Assembly: GCA_050947015.1 (NCBI GenBank) | Contig: JBMNVT010000011.1 | Span: 1-64,000, forward strand | Reading direction: 5' to 3' | Length of the DNA stretch: 64,000 nucleotides | Source: CAKXIK01 sp050947015 | GTDB taxonomy: Bacteria; Bacillota; Clostridia; Oscillospirales; Acutalibacteraceae | Shown: positions 15,868 to 23,586 of the stretch, one piece after another | How the letters are laid out: every line of letters starts with the position of its first letter | How positions within the stretch are numbered: the stretch's first letter is position 1 | Made by a program: the position numbers and the translations under genes | Notes under the pieces: model-generated | Database searches by the model: none | Seen by the model: the letters and a program-made list of their open reading frames with translations, nothing else | Told to the model about the DNA's origin: nothing

Positions 15868-17112
15868 TCAGCGAATCTGTCCGTTCCCCTCAATCAGGTA
15901 TTTTACCGAGGTCAACTGTTCCAGGCCCATCGGCCCGCGCGCATGCAGCTTTTGTGTGGAAATTCCGATTTCCGCGCCCAGCCCGAATTCTCCGCCGTCG
16001 GTAAACCGCGTGGAAGCATTGACGTAGACGGCGGCAGAATCCACTTCCTGCTGAAAGCGGCGGGCAGCAGAATAATCCTGCGTAAGAATCGCTTCGCTGT
16101 GCCCGGTGGAATATTTTGCAATGTGCGCCAGCGCCTCGTCAAACGAGCCCACCACGCGCACGCCCAGAATATAATCAAGATATTCCCTGCCCCAGTCTTC
16201 TTCCGTTGCGGGAATCACGCAGTCGCCGAGAATCCGGCGTGTTTCGGGGCAGCCATGAATGACGACATTTTTGGTGTCGAGCGCTGCCTTGATTTTCGGG
16301 AGCACCGCCTGCGCAGCGTCCCGGTGGACGAGCACCTTTTCGCACGCATTGCAGACGGAAGGGCGCGATGCTTTGGCGTTCAGAATGATCTGCGCCGCCT
16401 GATCGGCATCGGCCGAGGCATCCACATAAATATGACAGTTCCCGGCGCCTGTCTGAATCACGGGGACGCGTGCCTGTTCCACCACAGCGCGGATCAGTCC
16501 TGCTCCCCCGCGCGGAATCAGAACATCAAGATACTGCGTCAGGTTCATCATTTCGACTGCGGAAGCCCGGGAGGTATCCTGCACCAGCTGCACACCATCG
16601 GCCGGAAGCCCCGCCTGCTCCAGCGCGCCGCGCATCACCGCAGTGATGCAGCGGTTGGAACGGATCGCTTCTTTTCCGCCGCGCAGAATGACCGCATTGC
16701 CGGATTTGAGGCAAAGAGCCGCCGCATCCGCCGTTACGTTGGGGCGGGCTTCAAAAATAATGCCGATCACACCAAGCGGTACCGTGACCCTTGTAATTTG
16801 CATGCCGTTGGGATGCGTCATGCCGCCGACCGGCTTGCCGACCGGATCCGGAAAAGAAGCCACCTTCCGCATTCCTTCGGCCATGCCGGCGATTCTCTCC
16901 GGGGAAAGCGCGAGCCGATCCAACAGCGATTCATTCAGCCCGGCCTCCTTCCCCGCAGCAAGGTCCAGCCGGTTCTGCGCCAGAATTTCTTCCTGCCGCG
17001 CCGTCAGCGCCCCGGCAACAGCGAAAAGTGCCGCGCTCTTTTTTGCACCCTCACGGGCAAGCACACGGGCGGCCTCCTTTGCGCGGGCGCCCATCCGTTC
17101 CATTTCCGTCAT
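15868..17112 (-). CDS. proA: Glutamate-5-semialdehyde dehydrogenase (gamma-glutamyl phosphate reductase)
   Basis: ProA reduces gamma-glutamyl phosphate with NADPH in the second step of proline synthesis. The aldehyde-dehydrogenase fold is clear: IIFEARPNVTADAAALCLKSGN for cofactor binding, the catalytic cysteine in RPSVCNACE and the ProA-specific DGGEFGLGAEIGISTQKLHARGPMGLEQLT ending (quoted in part). Length (414 aa) is standard. I prefer the ATG at 17112 because AGGGGG lies 9 bases upstream; the ATG at 17121 abuts that site. It starts two bases after the proB stop, so ProB and ProA, which channel an unstable intermediate, are coupled. Confidence 0.96.
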   Translation of the reverse strand: MTEMERMGARAKEAARVLAREGAKKSAALFAVAGALTARQEEILAQNRLDLAAGKEAGLNESLLDRLALSPERIAGMAEGMRKVASFPDPVGKPVGGMTHPNGMQITRVTVPLGVIGIIFEARPNVTADAAALCLKSGNAVILRGGKEAIRSNRCITAVMRGALEQAGLPADGVQLVQDTSRASAVEMMNLTQYLDVLIPRGGAGLIRAVVEQARVPVIQTGAGNCHIYVDASADADQAAQIILNAKASRPSVCNACEKVLVHRDAAQAVLPKIKAALDTKNVVIHGCPETRRILGDCVIPATEEDWGREYLDYILGVRVVGSFDEALAHIAKYSTGHSEAILTQDYSAARRFQQEVDSAAVYVNASTRFTDGGEFGLGAEIGISTQKLHARGPMGLEQLTSVKYLIEGNGQIR

Positions 17113-17114
17113 TT

Positions 17115-17942
17115 TCAGCATCCCCCTGTCCGATCATTGATCCGCACTTTTTGCCTTCCGCAGAACAACGTTCCCACCGGCATCCCCGCCACGGCGTCAT
17201 AAAGCAATTTTGGCTGATCGCCTCGGATAATAATCACGTCGATGCCGTTCTGATTTGCCATTTGTGCGGCGTGAACCTTGGTGAGCATACCGCCCGTTCC
17301 CCGGGCGGAGCCGCTTCCTCCCGCCAGCGCAATGATCTCCGGTGTGACCTGCTGCACCACCGGAATCCGCTTTGCATCCGGGTTTTTGCGAGGGTCGGAA
17401 TCATAAAGTCCGTCGATATCGGTCAGAATAATCAGCTTCTGCGCCTCCGCAAGATGGGCAACGATAGCCGAAAGCGTGTCGTTGTCGCCAAAATTGGATC
17501 CGACCAGCTCATCGATTGCAACGGTATCGTTTTCGTTTACCACCGGAATAATTCCCATGGAAAGCAGCGTATGCAGTGTATTCACCACATTCTGCTTGGA
17601 ATGCGCGTTCTCCACTACATCGCGGGTCAGCAGTACCTGTGCGACTGTGTGATTGTATTCCCCGAACATTTTATCGTACATAAACATCAGTTCGCACTGC
17701 CCGACCGCCGCAACCGCCTGCTTCTGTTCGGTTTCATGCGGTCGCTGTGCAAGACCCAGTTTGCCGACGCCGACACCGATTGCACCCGAGCTGACGAGAA
17801 CCATCCGGTTGCCTGCGTTCTGCAAATCGCTGAGAACGCGCGCCAGCTGCTCAATGCGGCGGATATTCAGCTTTCCGTTTTCATAAGTCAGCGTTGAGGT
17901 GCCGACCTTGACCACAATGCATTGCCCGATAAAATCTTCCAT
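17115..17942 (-). CDS. proB: Glutamate 5-kinase, short form without PUA domain
   Basis: ProB phosphorylates glutamate to gamma-glutamyl phosphate, the first and feedback-inhibited step of proline synthesis. The amino-acid-kinase motifs are VVKVGTSTLT near the start, LVSSGAIGVG, NENDTVA, FGDNDTLSA and GTGGMLTK. The protein has about 275 residues and ends after the kinase domain; the C-terminal PUA domain of the 367-residue E. coli enzyme is absent, as in some other bacteria. The ATG at 17942 has GGAAAGG at 11-base spacing; a TTG at 17951 is the alternative. It begins five bases after the TIM-barrel gene stop. Confidence 0.95.
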   Translation of the reverse strand: MEDFIGQCIVVKVGTSTLTYENGKLNIRRIEQLARVLSDLQNAGNRMVLVSSGAIGVGVGKLGLAQRPHETEQKQAVAAVGQCELMFMYDKMFGEYNHTVAQVLLTRDVVENAHSKQNVVNTLHTLLSMGIIPVVNENDTVAIDELVGSNFGDNDTLSAIVAHLAEAQKLIILTDIDGLYDSDPRKNPDAKRIPVVQQVTPEIIALAGGSGSARGTGGMLTKVHAAQMANQNGIDVIIIRGDQPKLLYDAVAGMPVGTLFCGRQKVRINDRTGGC

Positions 17943-17947
17943 ATCAT

Positions 17948-19111
17948 TCAAAACCTTTCCGATGAAATCCTGCCCTTTTCAAATTTACCTTGTGTTTCTC
18001 CGTCATTTCGGTAAACATCCGCCTTTTCTCTGCAAAAGCAGCGCGAAAAATTTTCGGCATCATAAGCAAAACAATCGATCGTCTGCGCAAACGGCTCCAC
18101 CGCGCGCGCACAATCCAAAAAACACGGATCCCCCAGCGCAAGAATCGGTTCCAAAGCACAGCTGCCCAGCTCCGCCCGAGCACGGCAGGCCTCTTCGGCG
18201 ATCCATTGTACCGGGCAGCCGTTTTCCCGCAATTCACGCGCAGTGCCCAGTTCACCGGGCTGCTGCCCTGTCAGCTCGGTCAACAGTTCCCGCACCGGCG
18301 CTGCGCTTTGCTCGGGCAGCTGCTCCAGCCAGCTTAGAATCGCCGCCCATTCATGATCCGGACACGCAACGCCGATCTCCGGCGCATAGTAACGATACAG
18401 CATCGGCGAAGCAAAATCAAAATACCGCGCAATATCCGGATAGCTCTGCCCCACCAGCGGCGCCAGCGACGGGGAAAAGCAATAGATCCCCAGCCGCAGC
18501 GCGGGTGCCTTTTCCCGCAGGACCGCCGTAAAATCGGCCAGATGCCCGGTGACACAGACGCGCCGGAACCGCAGCCAATCCTCCAGCGCCGGTCGATGCT
18601 CCGTTTCGCGGTAGCCCGCGCCGGTTCTGAGATGCGTCCGCAGCGCGCGGACAGCCGACCGGATCTTCCGCGCGTCAAATCCAAGGCGTTCCATCTTCTC
18701 CATGCACCGCGGGCAGAAGCAGGTAAAAAACGGATCTCTTCCGCCCTCGCCGCCGGGGGAAGCAAACCGCGCCGCGTCCAGAATTACCCCGCAAATATTT
18801 TTGCTCGCGGCAAGTTCCGCGGCAAGCTGCAGAGAATTTTGACGGAGCTGCGGTTCGTTCGGGCAGCCGGAACCGAACCATGCGGTCGCTCTGCCGGTGC
18901 AATCGGTACAGAGCAGCGAGGGATCCGGATCCGGCGGCAGCGAAAAACAGCCGCAGCCAATATAATAATCCAGCCCCGCTGCCCGAAAAATTTCCGCTGC
19001 ATCGTCGTTTTTTCCGCCGACAACGGCCGAAAATCCGTTCTGTGCGAACAGTTTTGCCGAATTCTCCGGGTTTGCGGCGTCAAAGCCGAAAATTCTGCGG
19101 AGAGCTGCCAC
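17948..19111 (-). CDS. TIM-barrel, glycoside-hydrolase-like protein of unknown substrate
   Basis: A GTG start at 19111, with AAAGGAGG at 9-base spacing, gives 387 residues. The order of elements resembles putative glycoside-hydrolase TIM barrels: an N-terminal GF-D-A strand, a G-C-P-N-E segment, a VILDAARFASPG strand, a C-x-C-P-x-C-M cluster (CFCPRCMEKM) often seen in uncharacterised clostridial barrels, and a late DFASPMLYRYYAP strand. No signal peptide is evident, so it appears cytoplasmic, which is unusual for a polysaccharide hydrolase. It is the first gene of the proBA operon, five bases before proB, which suggests shared regulation but gives no function. Confidence 0.72.
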   Translation of the reverse strand: MAALRRIFGFDAANPENSAKLFAQNGFSAVVGGKNDDAAEIFRAAGLDYYIGCGCFSLPPDPDPSLLCTDCTGRATAWFGSGCPNEPQLRQNSLQLAAELAASKNICGVILDAARFASPGGEGGRDPFFTCFCPRCMEKMERLGFDARKIRSAVRALRTHLRTGAGYRETEHRPALEDWLRFRRVCVTGHLADFTAVLREKAPALRLGIYCFSPSLAPLVGQSYPDIARYFDFASPMLYRYYAPEIGVACPDHEWAAILSWLEQLPEQSAAPVRELLTELTGQQPGELGTARELRENGCPVQWIAEEACRARAELGSCALEPILALGDPCFLDCARAVEPFAQTIDCFAYDAENFSRCFCREKADVYRNDGETQGKFEKGRISSERF

Positions 19112-19218
19112 AGCAAAACGCCTCCTTTGCCCGTCCGTTCCTGAAAATCTATAATAAATGATTATACCATAGTCCGCCGCAAAACAAAAGTTTTTTCTGC
19201 AGCTCCGCTGCGGCGGAA

Positions 19219-19251
19219 AAGACCTTGCCGCGCGGCTTTTCGGTCTTTTTC
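19219..19251 (-). terminator. Possible terminator after azlD
   Basis: AAAAGACC and GGTCTTTT enclose a small GC palindrome. On the minus strand T residues follow. It lies shortly after the azlD stop at 19270. Confidence 0.45.
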
Positions 19252-19269
19252 CTTCCCGAAAAGGACGGA

Positions 19270-19590
19270 TCAGAAAAGCGTCAGCAGCAAATTCGTCAGA
19301 AAAACCGCCCCGCAGGCAGAAACGGCGACCGTAAGCAGGCCTTTGCGGCAAAAGGCCAGAATCAGCGCGACCGCCGTTCCCACTAACCCCGAAACGATTC
19401 CACCGGTCGAAAAGAAGATTGCCGGAAAGGTCATCGCTCCCAGCACCGCGTACGGAACGTAATAGAGAAAAGAGCGCAAAAAACGGCTTTTGATTTTTTG
19501 GGTGAAAAGCGTCATCGGCAGCATTCTGACCAGATACGTTACCAGTGCCATTACGCCAAGCTGCAGCAGCGCGTATGTTAAATTTGTCAT
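19270..19590 (-). CDS. azlD: Branched-chain amino acid exporter subunit AzlD
   Basis: This 106-residue protein is almost wholly hydrophobic, with about four membrane helices and the family's T-Y-L-V-R-M-L-P-M pattern near residue 20. AzlD is the small partner of AzlC; together they export branched-chain amino acids or their analogues (as in BrnFE). The start codon overlaps the azlC stop (ATGA), with AGGAGGGG upstream, showing coupling. No regulator gene is next to the pair. Confidence 0.93.
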   Translation of the reverse strand: MTNLTYALLQLGVMALVTYLVRMLPMTLFTQKIKSRFLRSFLYYVPYAVLGAMTFPAIFFSTGGIVSGLVGTAVALILAFCRKGLLTVAVSACGAVFLTNLLLTLF

Positions 19591-20333
19591 CCCTGCCCCT
19601 CCTGTTCCGAAGCGGGATCAGCCTGTTCCTGGGCCTTGTCTTCCTCCACCGGAAATTTCCATGCGCCAAGCCCTGCGGCCGCCAGCGCGCAGATGATAAT
19701 CACAAAACCGGAGGAAACGCGGTTGAAAACGGGGAGCCAGTAAAACGCGCAGCTGAGCACGAGCGCAATCAGCACAACTGCGAGCACCGGCCGTTTTTCC
19801 CGCGCGGCGGGAACAATGATGGCAAGGAACATCCCGTAAATTGCAATGCCCAGCGCGTCGCGCACTGGGGAAGGCAGAATATTTCCCGCCGCAGCGCCCA
19901 GCAGCGTTCCCAGCGCCCAACCGCAATATGGCGTGCTCATCAGCCCGAAAAAGTATTTTTTGCCGACGGGGCCGTTCTGCCCGCTCGCCACGGCAAAAAT
20001 CTCATCCGTATTGCCAAACGAAATCCAGAATCTGTCCGCGAGTGTAACAGAGGAATCCAGCTTTTGCGTCAGAGAAAGCGACATCAGCGCATAACGCAGG
20101 TTGATGGTCAGCTGCGTCAGCGCCATTTCCAGCAGCGACGCGCCGGAAACGATCAGCGAAAGACCGGCGAACTGCCCCGCCGAAGTCAGGTTCGTCATGG
20201 AAACGGCAACGGCAAACCATACCGGCAGCCCCTGCGACACCGCCATCATGCCAAACGTAAACGAAACCGAAATATATCCCAGCGCAATCGGGATCCCGTC
20301 CCGCACGCCGCGGGAAAAACTGTTCTGAACCAA
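19587..20333 (-). CDS. azlC: Branched-chain amino acid exporter large subunit AzlC
   Basis: AzlC/YgaZ features are present: the N-terminal GIPIALGYISVSFTFG segment, the TNLTSAGQFAG motif and the NLRYALMSLSL motif, followed by further hydrophobic helices. The 248-residue length is typical, with an acidic Gln-rich tail after the last helix. The start appears to be TTG at 20333 with AAGGAAGGG 6-8 bases upstream; no ATG or GTG fits better. It sits in the membrane with AzlD and is driven by its own promoter at 20396-20424. Confidence 0.92.
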   Translation of the reverse strand: MVQNSFSRGVRDGIPIALGYISVSFTFGMMAVSQGLPVWFAVAVSMTNLTSAGQFAGLSLIVSGASLLEMALTQLTINLRYALMSLSLTQKLDSSVTLADRFWISFGNTDEIFAVASGQNGPVGKKYFFGLMSTPYCGWALGTLLGAAAGNILPSPVRDALGIAIYGMFLAIIVPAAREKRPVLAVVLIALVLSCAFYWLPVFNRVSSGFVIIICALAAAGLGAWKFPVEEDKAQEQADPASEQEGQG

Positions 20334-20395
20334 TTTGAACCCTTCCTTTTGTCAAAGGCTGCAGCCGGCACACCGACGCGCCGCAATCGAATTTT

Positions 20396-20424
20396 ATTGT
20401 ATCACACTGCGCTGCCCTTGTCGA
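20396..20424 (-). promoter_or_regulatory. Sigma-A promoter of azlCD
   Basis: On the minus strand TCGACA (20424-20419), 17-base spacer, TACAAT (20401-20396). It starts right after terminator copy 1. Confidence 0.7.
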
Positions 20425-20438
20425 GATTCGGCGCATAC

Positions 20439-20486
20439 AAAAAGCCCGGCAGCCGCGCTTTTTTGCAAAGCATGGCTGCCGGGCTT
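20439..20486 (-). terminator. Repeated terminator hairpin, copy 1
   Basis: The stem of 13 bp (20442-20454 with 20474-20486, core GCCCGGCAGCC) ends in T5 on the minus strand. The loop region is also conserved with copies 2 and 3. It terminates the lipoprotein gene that ends at 20506. Confidence 0.85.
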
Positions 20487-20505
20487 AATTTTTCAACAGG
20501 AACGG

Positions 20506-21384
20506 TCATTCCTGTGCAGGGGGAGAGCTGCAATTCTCTTCCGCGTTCTTCATTGCTTCTCTTTCCTCTGGCGTAGGCGAACACAGCCCGGATTCCACCG
20601 AAACATCTCCTTCGGAACGCTCCGGGGTGTCCTGCTGCTGATCTTGTTGTTGGTCTTGCTTGGCATCCTCTACGATATCGCTCATACTGATCGGAGGATT
20701 ACTCCTAACAAATTCTTTGGTACTGCCAACCAACTGCGGAAGCGCCGCACGAAGCTGCTCCACTGTCTTATATTCGTAAAACGGCAGGTCATCCCTTGTA
20801 TATCCAATTTCAAACGGATCGTAGCGATACCCCAGGTTTCCGTCGACGTCCACCGTACGCACTCCGGCAAACATATCAACCAGACCAAACGCCTTTCTTT
20901 CGCAAACCTCCTTTTTAAAATCAGCCATTGAACCACTCGCTACCCAGTCCTCAGTCGATTGGAGCATATACAGCAGTCTTTCTCCCTGTTTAGGAAATGA
21001 CCCGGAATCCTCTATGACGGTATGAATTTCTTTTCCCTCCGCCCCAACAGAATAAATTTGTATCTTATCACCCTTTTTAACTGAGCCGAGCAAAGACTCC
21101 TCCACAAGGAACTCCATAAAGGTCATCCATCTGCCAGATTCTGTCGGGTCTTTACTCGAAAAAAACATCGGCGTCATTGAAACAATCGTTCCGGCAACAA
21201 CGACATCCGTTTCTTTCAAAACCGCCTCCGGAAAATGCCGCAGGTAGTAGCTTTCATAGAATTCTATGATTCCCGAAGACGTCTTTGGAATGTTTGCCGC
21301 ACTTGTTCCCTTACACCCAACGAGAAGCGCCGAAAGGGAAAACGTCAAAATGAGGGCAGTTGTTCGCAGCAGCTTCTTTTTCAT
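20506..21384 (-). CDS. Lipoprotein of unknown function, 292 aa
   Basis: The ATG at 21384 follows AAAGGAG at 7-base spacing and begins a lipoprotein signal peptide: MKKKLLRTT, a hydrophobic core and the lipobox LVGC. The mature protein is acidic with a globular centre and ends in a low-complexity Gln/Asp/Glu/Pro tail after about residue 235 (QDQQQDQQQD). I recognise no domain. It has its own promoter (TTGACA at 21540-21535, TAGGAT at 21517-21512) and its own terminator, so it is a single-gene unit facing the outside of the membrane. Confidence 0.82.
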   Translation of the reverse strand: MKKKLLRTTALILTFSLSALLVGCKGTSAANIPKTSSGIIEFYESYYLRHFPEAVLKETDVVVAGTIVSMTPMFFSSKDPTESGRWMTFMEFLVEESLLGSVKKGDKIQIYSVGAEGKEIHTVIEDSGSFPKQGERLLYMLQSTEDWVASGSMADFKKEVCERKAFGLVDMFAGVRTVDVDGNLGYRYDPFEIGYTRDDLPFYEYKTVEQLRAALPQLVGSTKEFVRSNPPISMSDIVEDAKQDQQQDQQQDTPERSEGDVSVESGLCSPTPEEREAMKNAEENCSSPPAQE

Positions 21385-21511
21385 TGCAATTCTCCTTTCC
21401 AAATCAAACTTCTGGATGTGCAACGCCGACAATATCTGCCGCTTGCAGTCGGCTTCAACCAATCAAAATAGATATTCTATCGCTGAAACTTGTCAATATC
21501 TTATATATTAT

Positions 21512-21540
21512 ATCCTATTGTAGATTCCATCTCGTGTCAA
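21512..21540 (-). promoter_or_regulatory. Promoter of the 292-aa lipoprotein gene
   Basis: TTGACA (21540-21535), 17-base spacer, TAGGAT (21517-21512). The -35 box is the edge of the repeated cassette shared with 23455-23572. Confidence 0.65.
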
Positions 21541-21652
21541 TTGCCCAATTTCACGAACATTTCGTGCTTTTTTGTCTGCATTGCCCAAACATAAAACAGC
21601 GCGGCAAAAAAGCCCGGCAGCCGCGCTTTTTTGGAAAAGCATGGCTGCCGGG
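21535..21652 (-). repeat. Terminator-promoter cassette, copy A (about 118 bp direct repeat)
   Basis: This block is nearly identical to 23455-23572, exactly 1920 bases away without gaps, with about ten substitutions. In minus orientation it holds the GCCCGGCAGCC hairpin (21612-21622 with 21643-21652) plus T6, a short inverted repeat (CACGAA/TTCGTG) and the TTGACA -35 box of the next gene. Confidence 0.9.
21606..21652 (-). terminator. Repeated terminator hairpin, copy 2
   Basis: The stem is 21612-21621 with 21643-21652, with T6 on the minus strand (A at 21606-21611). It follows the 194-aa lipoprotein gene that stops at 21681. Confidence 0.88.
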
Positions 21653-21680
21653 GAATTTATACCGTCGGGTATTGAAAAGC

Positions 21681-22265
21681 TTACGGAGGCGAGATTTCTC
21701 CTAAATCGGGCAGACGGCAAACGCTCAGGGTAACATGAACTGCTTCGCCGCCGGATGACGTGCCCGCATCATTGATGCCTACATCGATTGAAAAGGAGCT
21801 TCCATCCTCTGCTTTCCAAATCATATAGGTGCCGGAATCCCACATGTTTTCCTCCTTAGGCTCCTGCAAGGTCTTGACTGCCGTCTCTCTCATTTGTTCT
21901 GCAATGGCTTTCCAGCGCCCCGTTAGCTCAAAGGCATACCATCCACTGCAAAACGGTTGATTTTCGTCAACATTTTCGTCCAGAAAAACATACGTTGCCC
22001 ATCCGTCTGTATCGAATTCATTAATATGAACCGGTACAGTAAAACGGTCCTCCAGATTCCTTGTCACTGTTTCGGGCGTAACGTTCAGCTTTTTCATCAC
22101 CTCGTCCTTTGTCATGGTCCAGTCGGTCTCTGCAAACAAAAAGCCTTCGCTGCCCCTTGTTATCACCTGATCCATTACCGAAGCAGGCTCTCCCAATTTA
22201 CTACAGCCAGCTAAGGCCGCCAAGAGCAAAATTACCGTGAAAAATGCAGATAATATTCGTCTCAT
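21681..22265 (-). CDS. Lipoprotein of unknown function, 194 aa
   Basis: The chosen ATG (22265, GAAAGG upstream) starts MRRILSAFF, a hydrophobic stretch and the lipobox LAGC at about residue 20. The rest is a soluble domain with the pattern DWTMTKDEVMKKL and a strand-rich C-terminus; I recognise no family. A longer frame adds 12 basic residues without a better ribosome binding site. It lies 109 bases after the exported protein ending at 22374, with no clear terminator between, so the two are probably one transcript. Confidence 0.8.
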   Translation of the reverse strand: MRRILSAFFTVILLLAALAGCSKLGEPASVMDQVITRGSEGFLFAETDWTMTKDEVMKKLNVTPETVTRNLEDRFTVPVHINEFDTDGWATYVFLDENVDENQPFCSGWYAFELTGRWKAIAEQMRETAVKTLQEPKEENMWDSGTYMIWKAEDGSSFSIDVGINDAGTSSGGEAVHVTLSVCRLPDLGEISPP

Positions 22266-22373
22266 AAAACCAACCTTTCTTCTCTGGCGCCGTTGTTTCA
22301 TATTTCCGTTTACAGAAAAGAGGATACGATTTAACAGCCATTGCTTAGATAGTTCATTTTCATAAATTTTTCA

Positions 22374-23203
22374 TTATGATACTTGGGAAGACTTGCTGTA
22401 AATTCTATACGTTGCATCTGCCATTTTGGACTGCCCGGTAGATCTATTGTAATAATTCACTTTAACATAAACAAACCCACCGTGCTCAAAATAATCAGCC
22501 ATATGAACTGCGCGGTTATACGGCATTGCATGAGAGGTGTCCGAATAAGTTGTACCCATTACAGGATTTACTTTGTTAACCAAACTCTCAACCGTATAAT
22601 TAGACTGCAAAACAGGAGCGAATGTTTGCACACAATCAGGATATGCCTTTAAGTCTCCTTGTGTAATATAGCTGGCATATAAATTGGTAACCACTATTGG
22701 CCCAGAGGAAGCTCCTGTCCATGCGCTTTTTATAGCTGAGTGTCTATAGTAATATATTGTAGACACATTGTCTGATAACAACGTATATTGTGCAGTTGTT
22801 CTCAAAATAACATCTACTAAATTGGAAGAAATTTCACGATTTTGTGCTCTTTCATTCAAACTCGCTGCATAAGCAAAACTATTAACCAATTCTCCTGTGG
22901 ATTCATCAACTGTATAAGGAACGTAAGTGCTAACCGCCATATCCTCTCCGTTTTGCTCTACCGTTTGCAACGCTTTTTTTGTCGGAGATGAATTCGATTC
23001 ATCTAAGTCGTACGCTGCAACTTGATCCAAACATACTATTTGAGTTTGACTATTATTTCTTTTGGGAACATTAACCTGCTCCAAAATCTGATCAGCTATT
23101 GAGATAATCTCTTCCTTTGCATTTTCTAATGTTGTTGCTCCCGGGAAAAGGTAATCATCAAACACGACAAGGCGACACTAATAATTTTTTGCATCCCTTT
23201 CAT
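22374..23203 (-). CDS. Exported protein of unknown function, signal peptide out of frame
   Basis: The body (22374-23165) has no usable ribosome binding site. An ATG at 23203 with a perfect GGAGGTG (23216-23210) begins a signal peptide, MKGMQKIISVALSCLMITFS, in a different frame that stops soon after. Restoring one base in the TTTTCCC run (plus-strand 23143-23149) joins it to S-P-G-A-T-T-L-E-N-A-K of the body. The mature part has about 250 residues, with many Ser, Thr and Tyr and no recognised domain. I infer a one-base deletion, sequencing error or phase-variable tract. Base composition is lower in GC than the neighbours. Confidence 0.6.
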
Positions 23204-23278
23204 ATTAAGCACCTCCAATTTAAATGGGTCTTTGCTTCACTTGGGGAAACTCTCGCCTTTTATAATTTGCGAACTAAT

Positions 23279-23296
23279 TTACTTCTGCATTGGATT
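23279..23296 (-). other. Possible minimal leader ORF (Met-Gln-Lys-stop)
   Basis: In the leader of the exported-protein transcript, AAGGAG lies 8 bases before an ATG (23290) that encodes only M-Q-K before TAA. It may be chance. Confidence 0.25.
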
Positions 23297-23431
23297 CACT
23301 CCTTCCCAATTAGATAGGTTTTCTTTCTTTGCAAACAATTTTTTTAAACGGCAAATTAAATAGAACTCTTTTGTAATTGTTAACAGACAGTTTCCTGATT
23401 TATTTATTTTTCTTAACATATTATATAATAT

Positions 23432-23460
23432 ATGTTATTTCAAATCATGTACTATGTCAA
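23432..23460 (-). promoter_or_regulatory. Promoter of the exported-protein operon
   Basis: TTGACA (23460-23455), 17-base spacer, TAACAT (23437-23432). The transcript would carry a leader of about 220 bases. Confidence 0.65.
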
Positions 23461-23572
23461 TTGCCCAATTTCGCGAAAATTTCGCGCTTTTTTGTCTGTA
23501 TTACCCAAACATAAAACAGTACGCCAAAAAAGCCCGGCAGCCGCGCTTTTTGGGAAAAGCATGGCTGCCGGG
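23455..23572 (-). repeat. Terminator-promoter cassette, copy B
   Basis: This is the direct repeat of 21535-21652. The small inverted repeat differs at both arms in a compensating way: CGCGAA/TTCGCG here against CACGAA/TTCGTG in copy A, so base pairing is kept while sequence changes. Confidence 0.9.
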
Positions 23573-23573
23573 C
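23526..23573 (-). terminator. Repeated terminator hairpin, copy 3
   Basis: GCCCGGCAGCC (23532-23542) pairs with GGCTGCCGGGC (23563-23573), with T6 on the minus strand. It ends the aldolase transcript 14 bases after its stop codon. Confidence 0.9.
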
Positions 23574-23586
23574 CTATTGTAAAAAA

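Noticed and set aside
19112..19669. 186-residue N-terminal extension of the TIM-barrel gene
   Set aside because: The extension overlaps azlD in another frame, is low in complexity, and a GTG with a strong ribosome binding site explains the true start.
20439..23573. CRISPR or insertion-sequence explanation for the repeats
   Set aside because: There are only three copies at irregular, kilobase distances, each located right after a stop codon and followed by T runs; this fits terminators and not a CRISPR array or IS ends.
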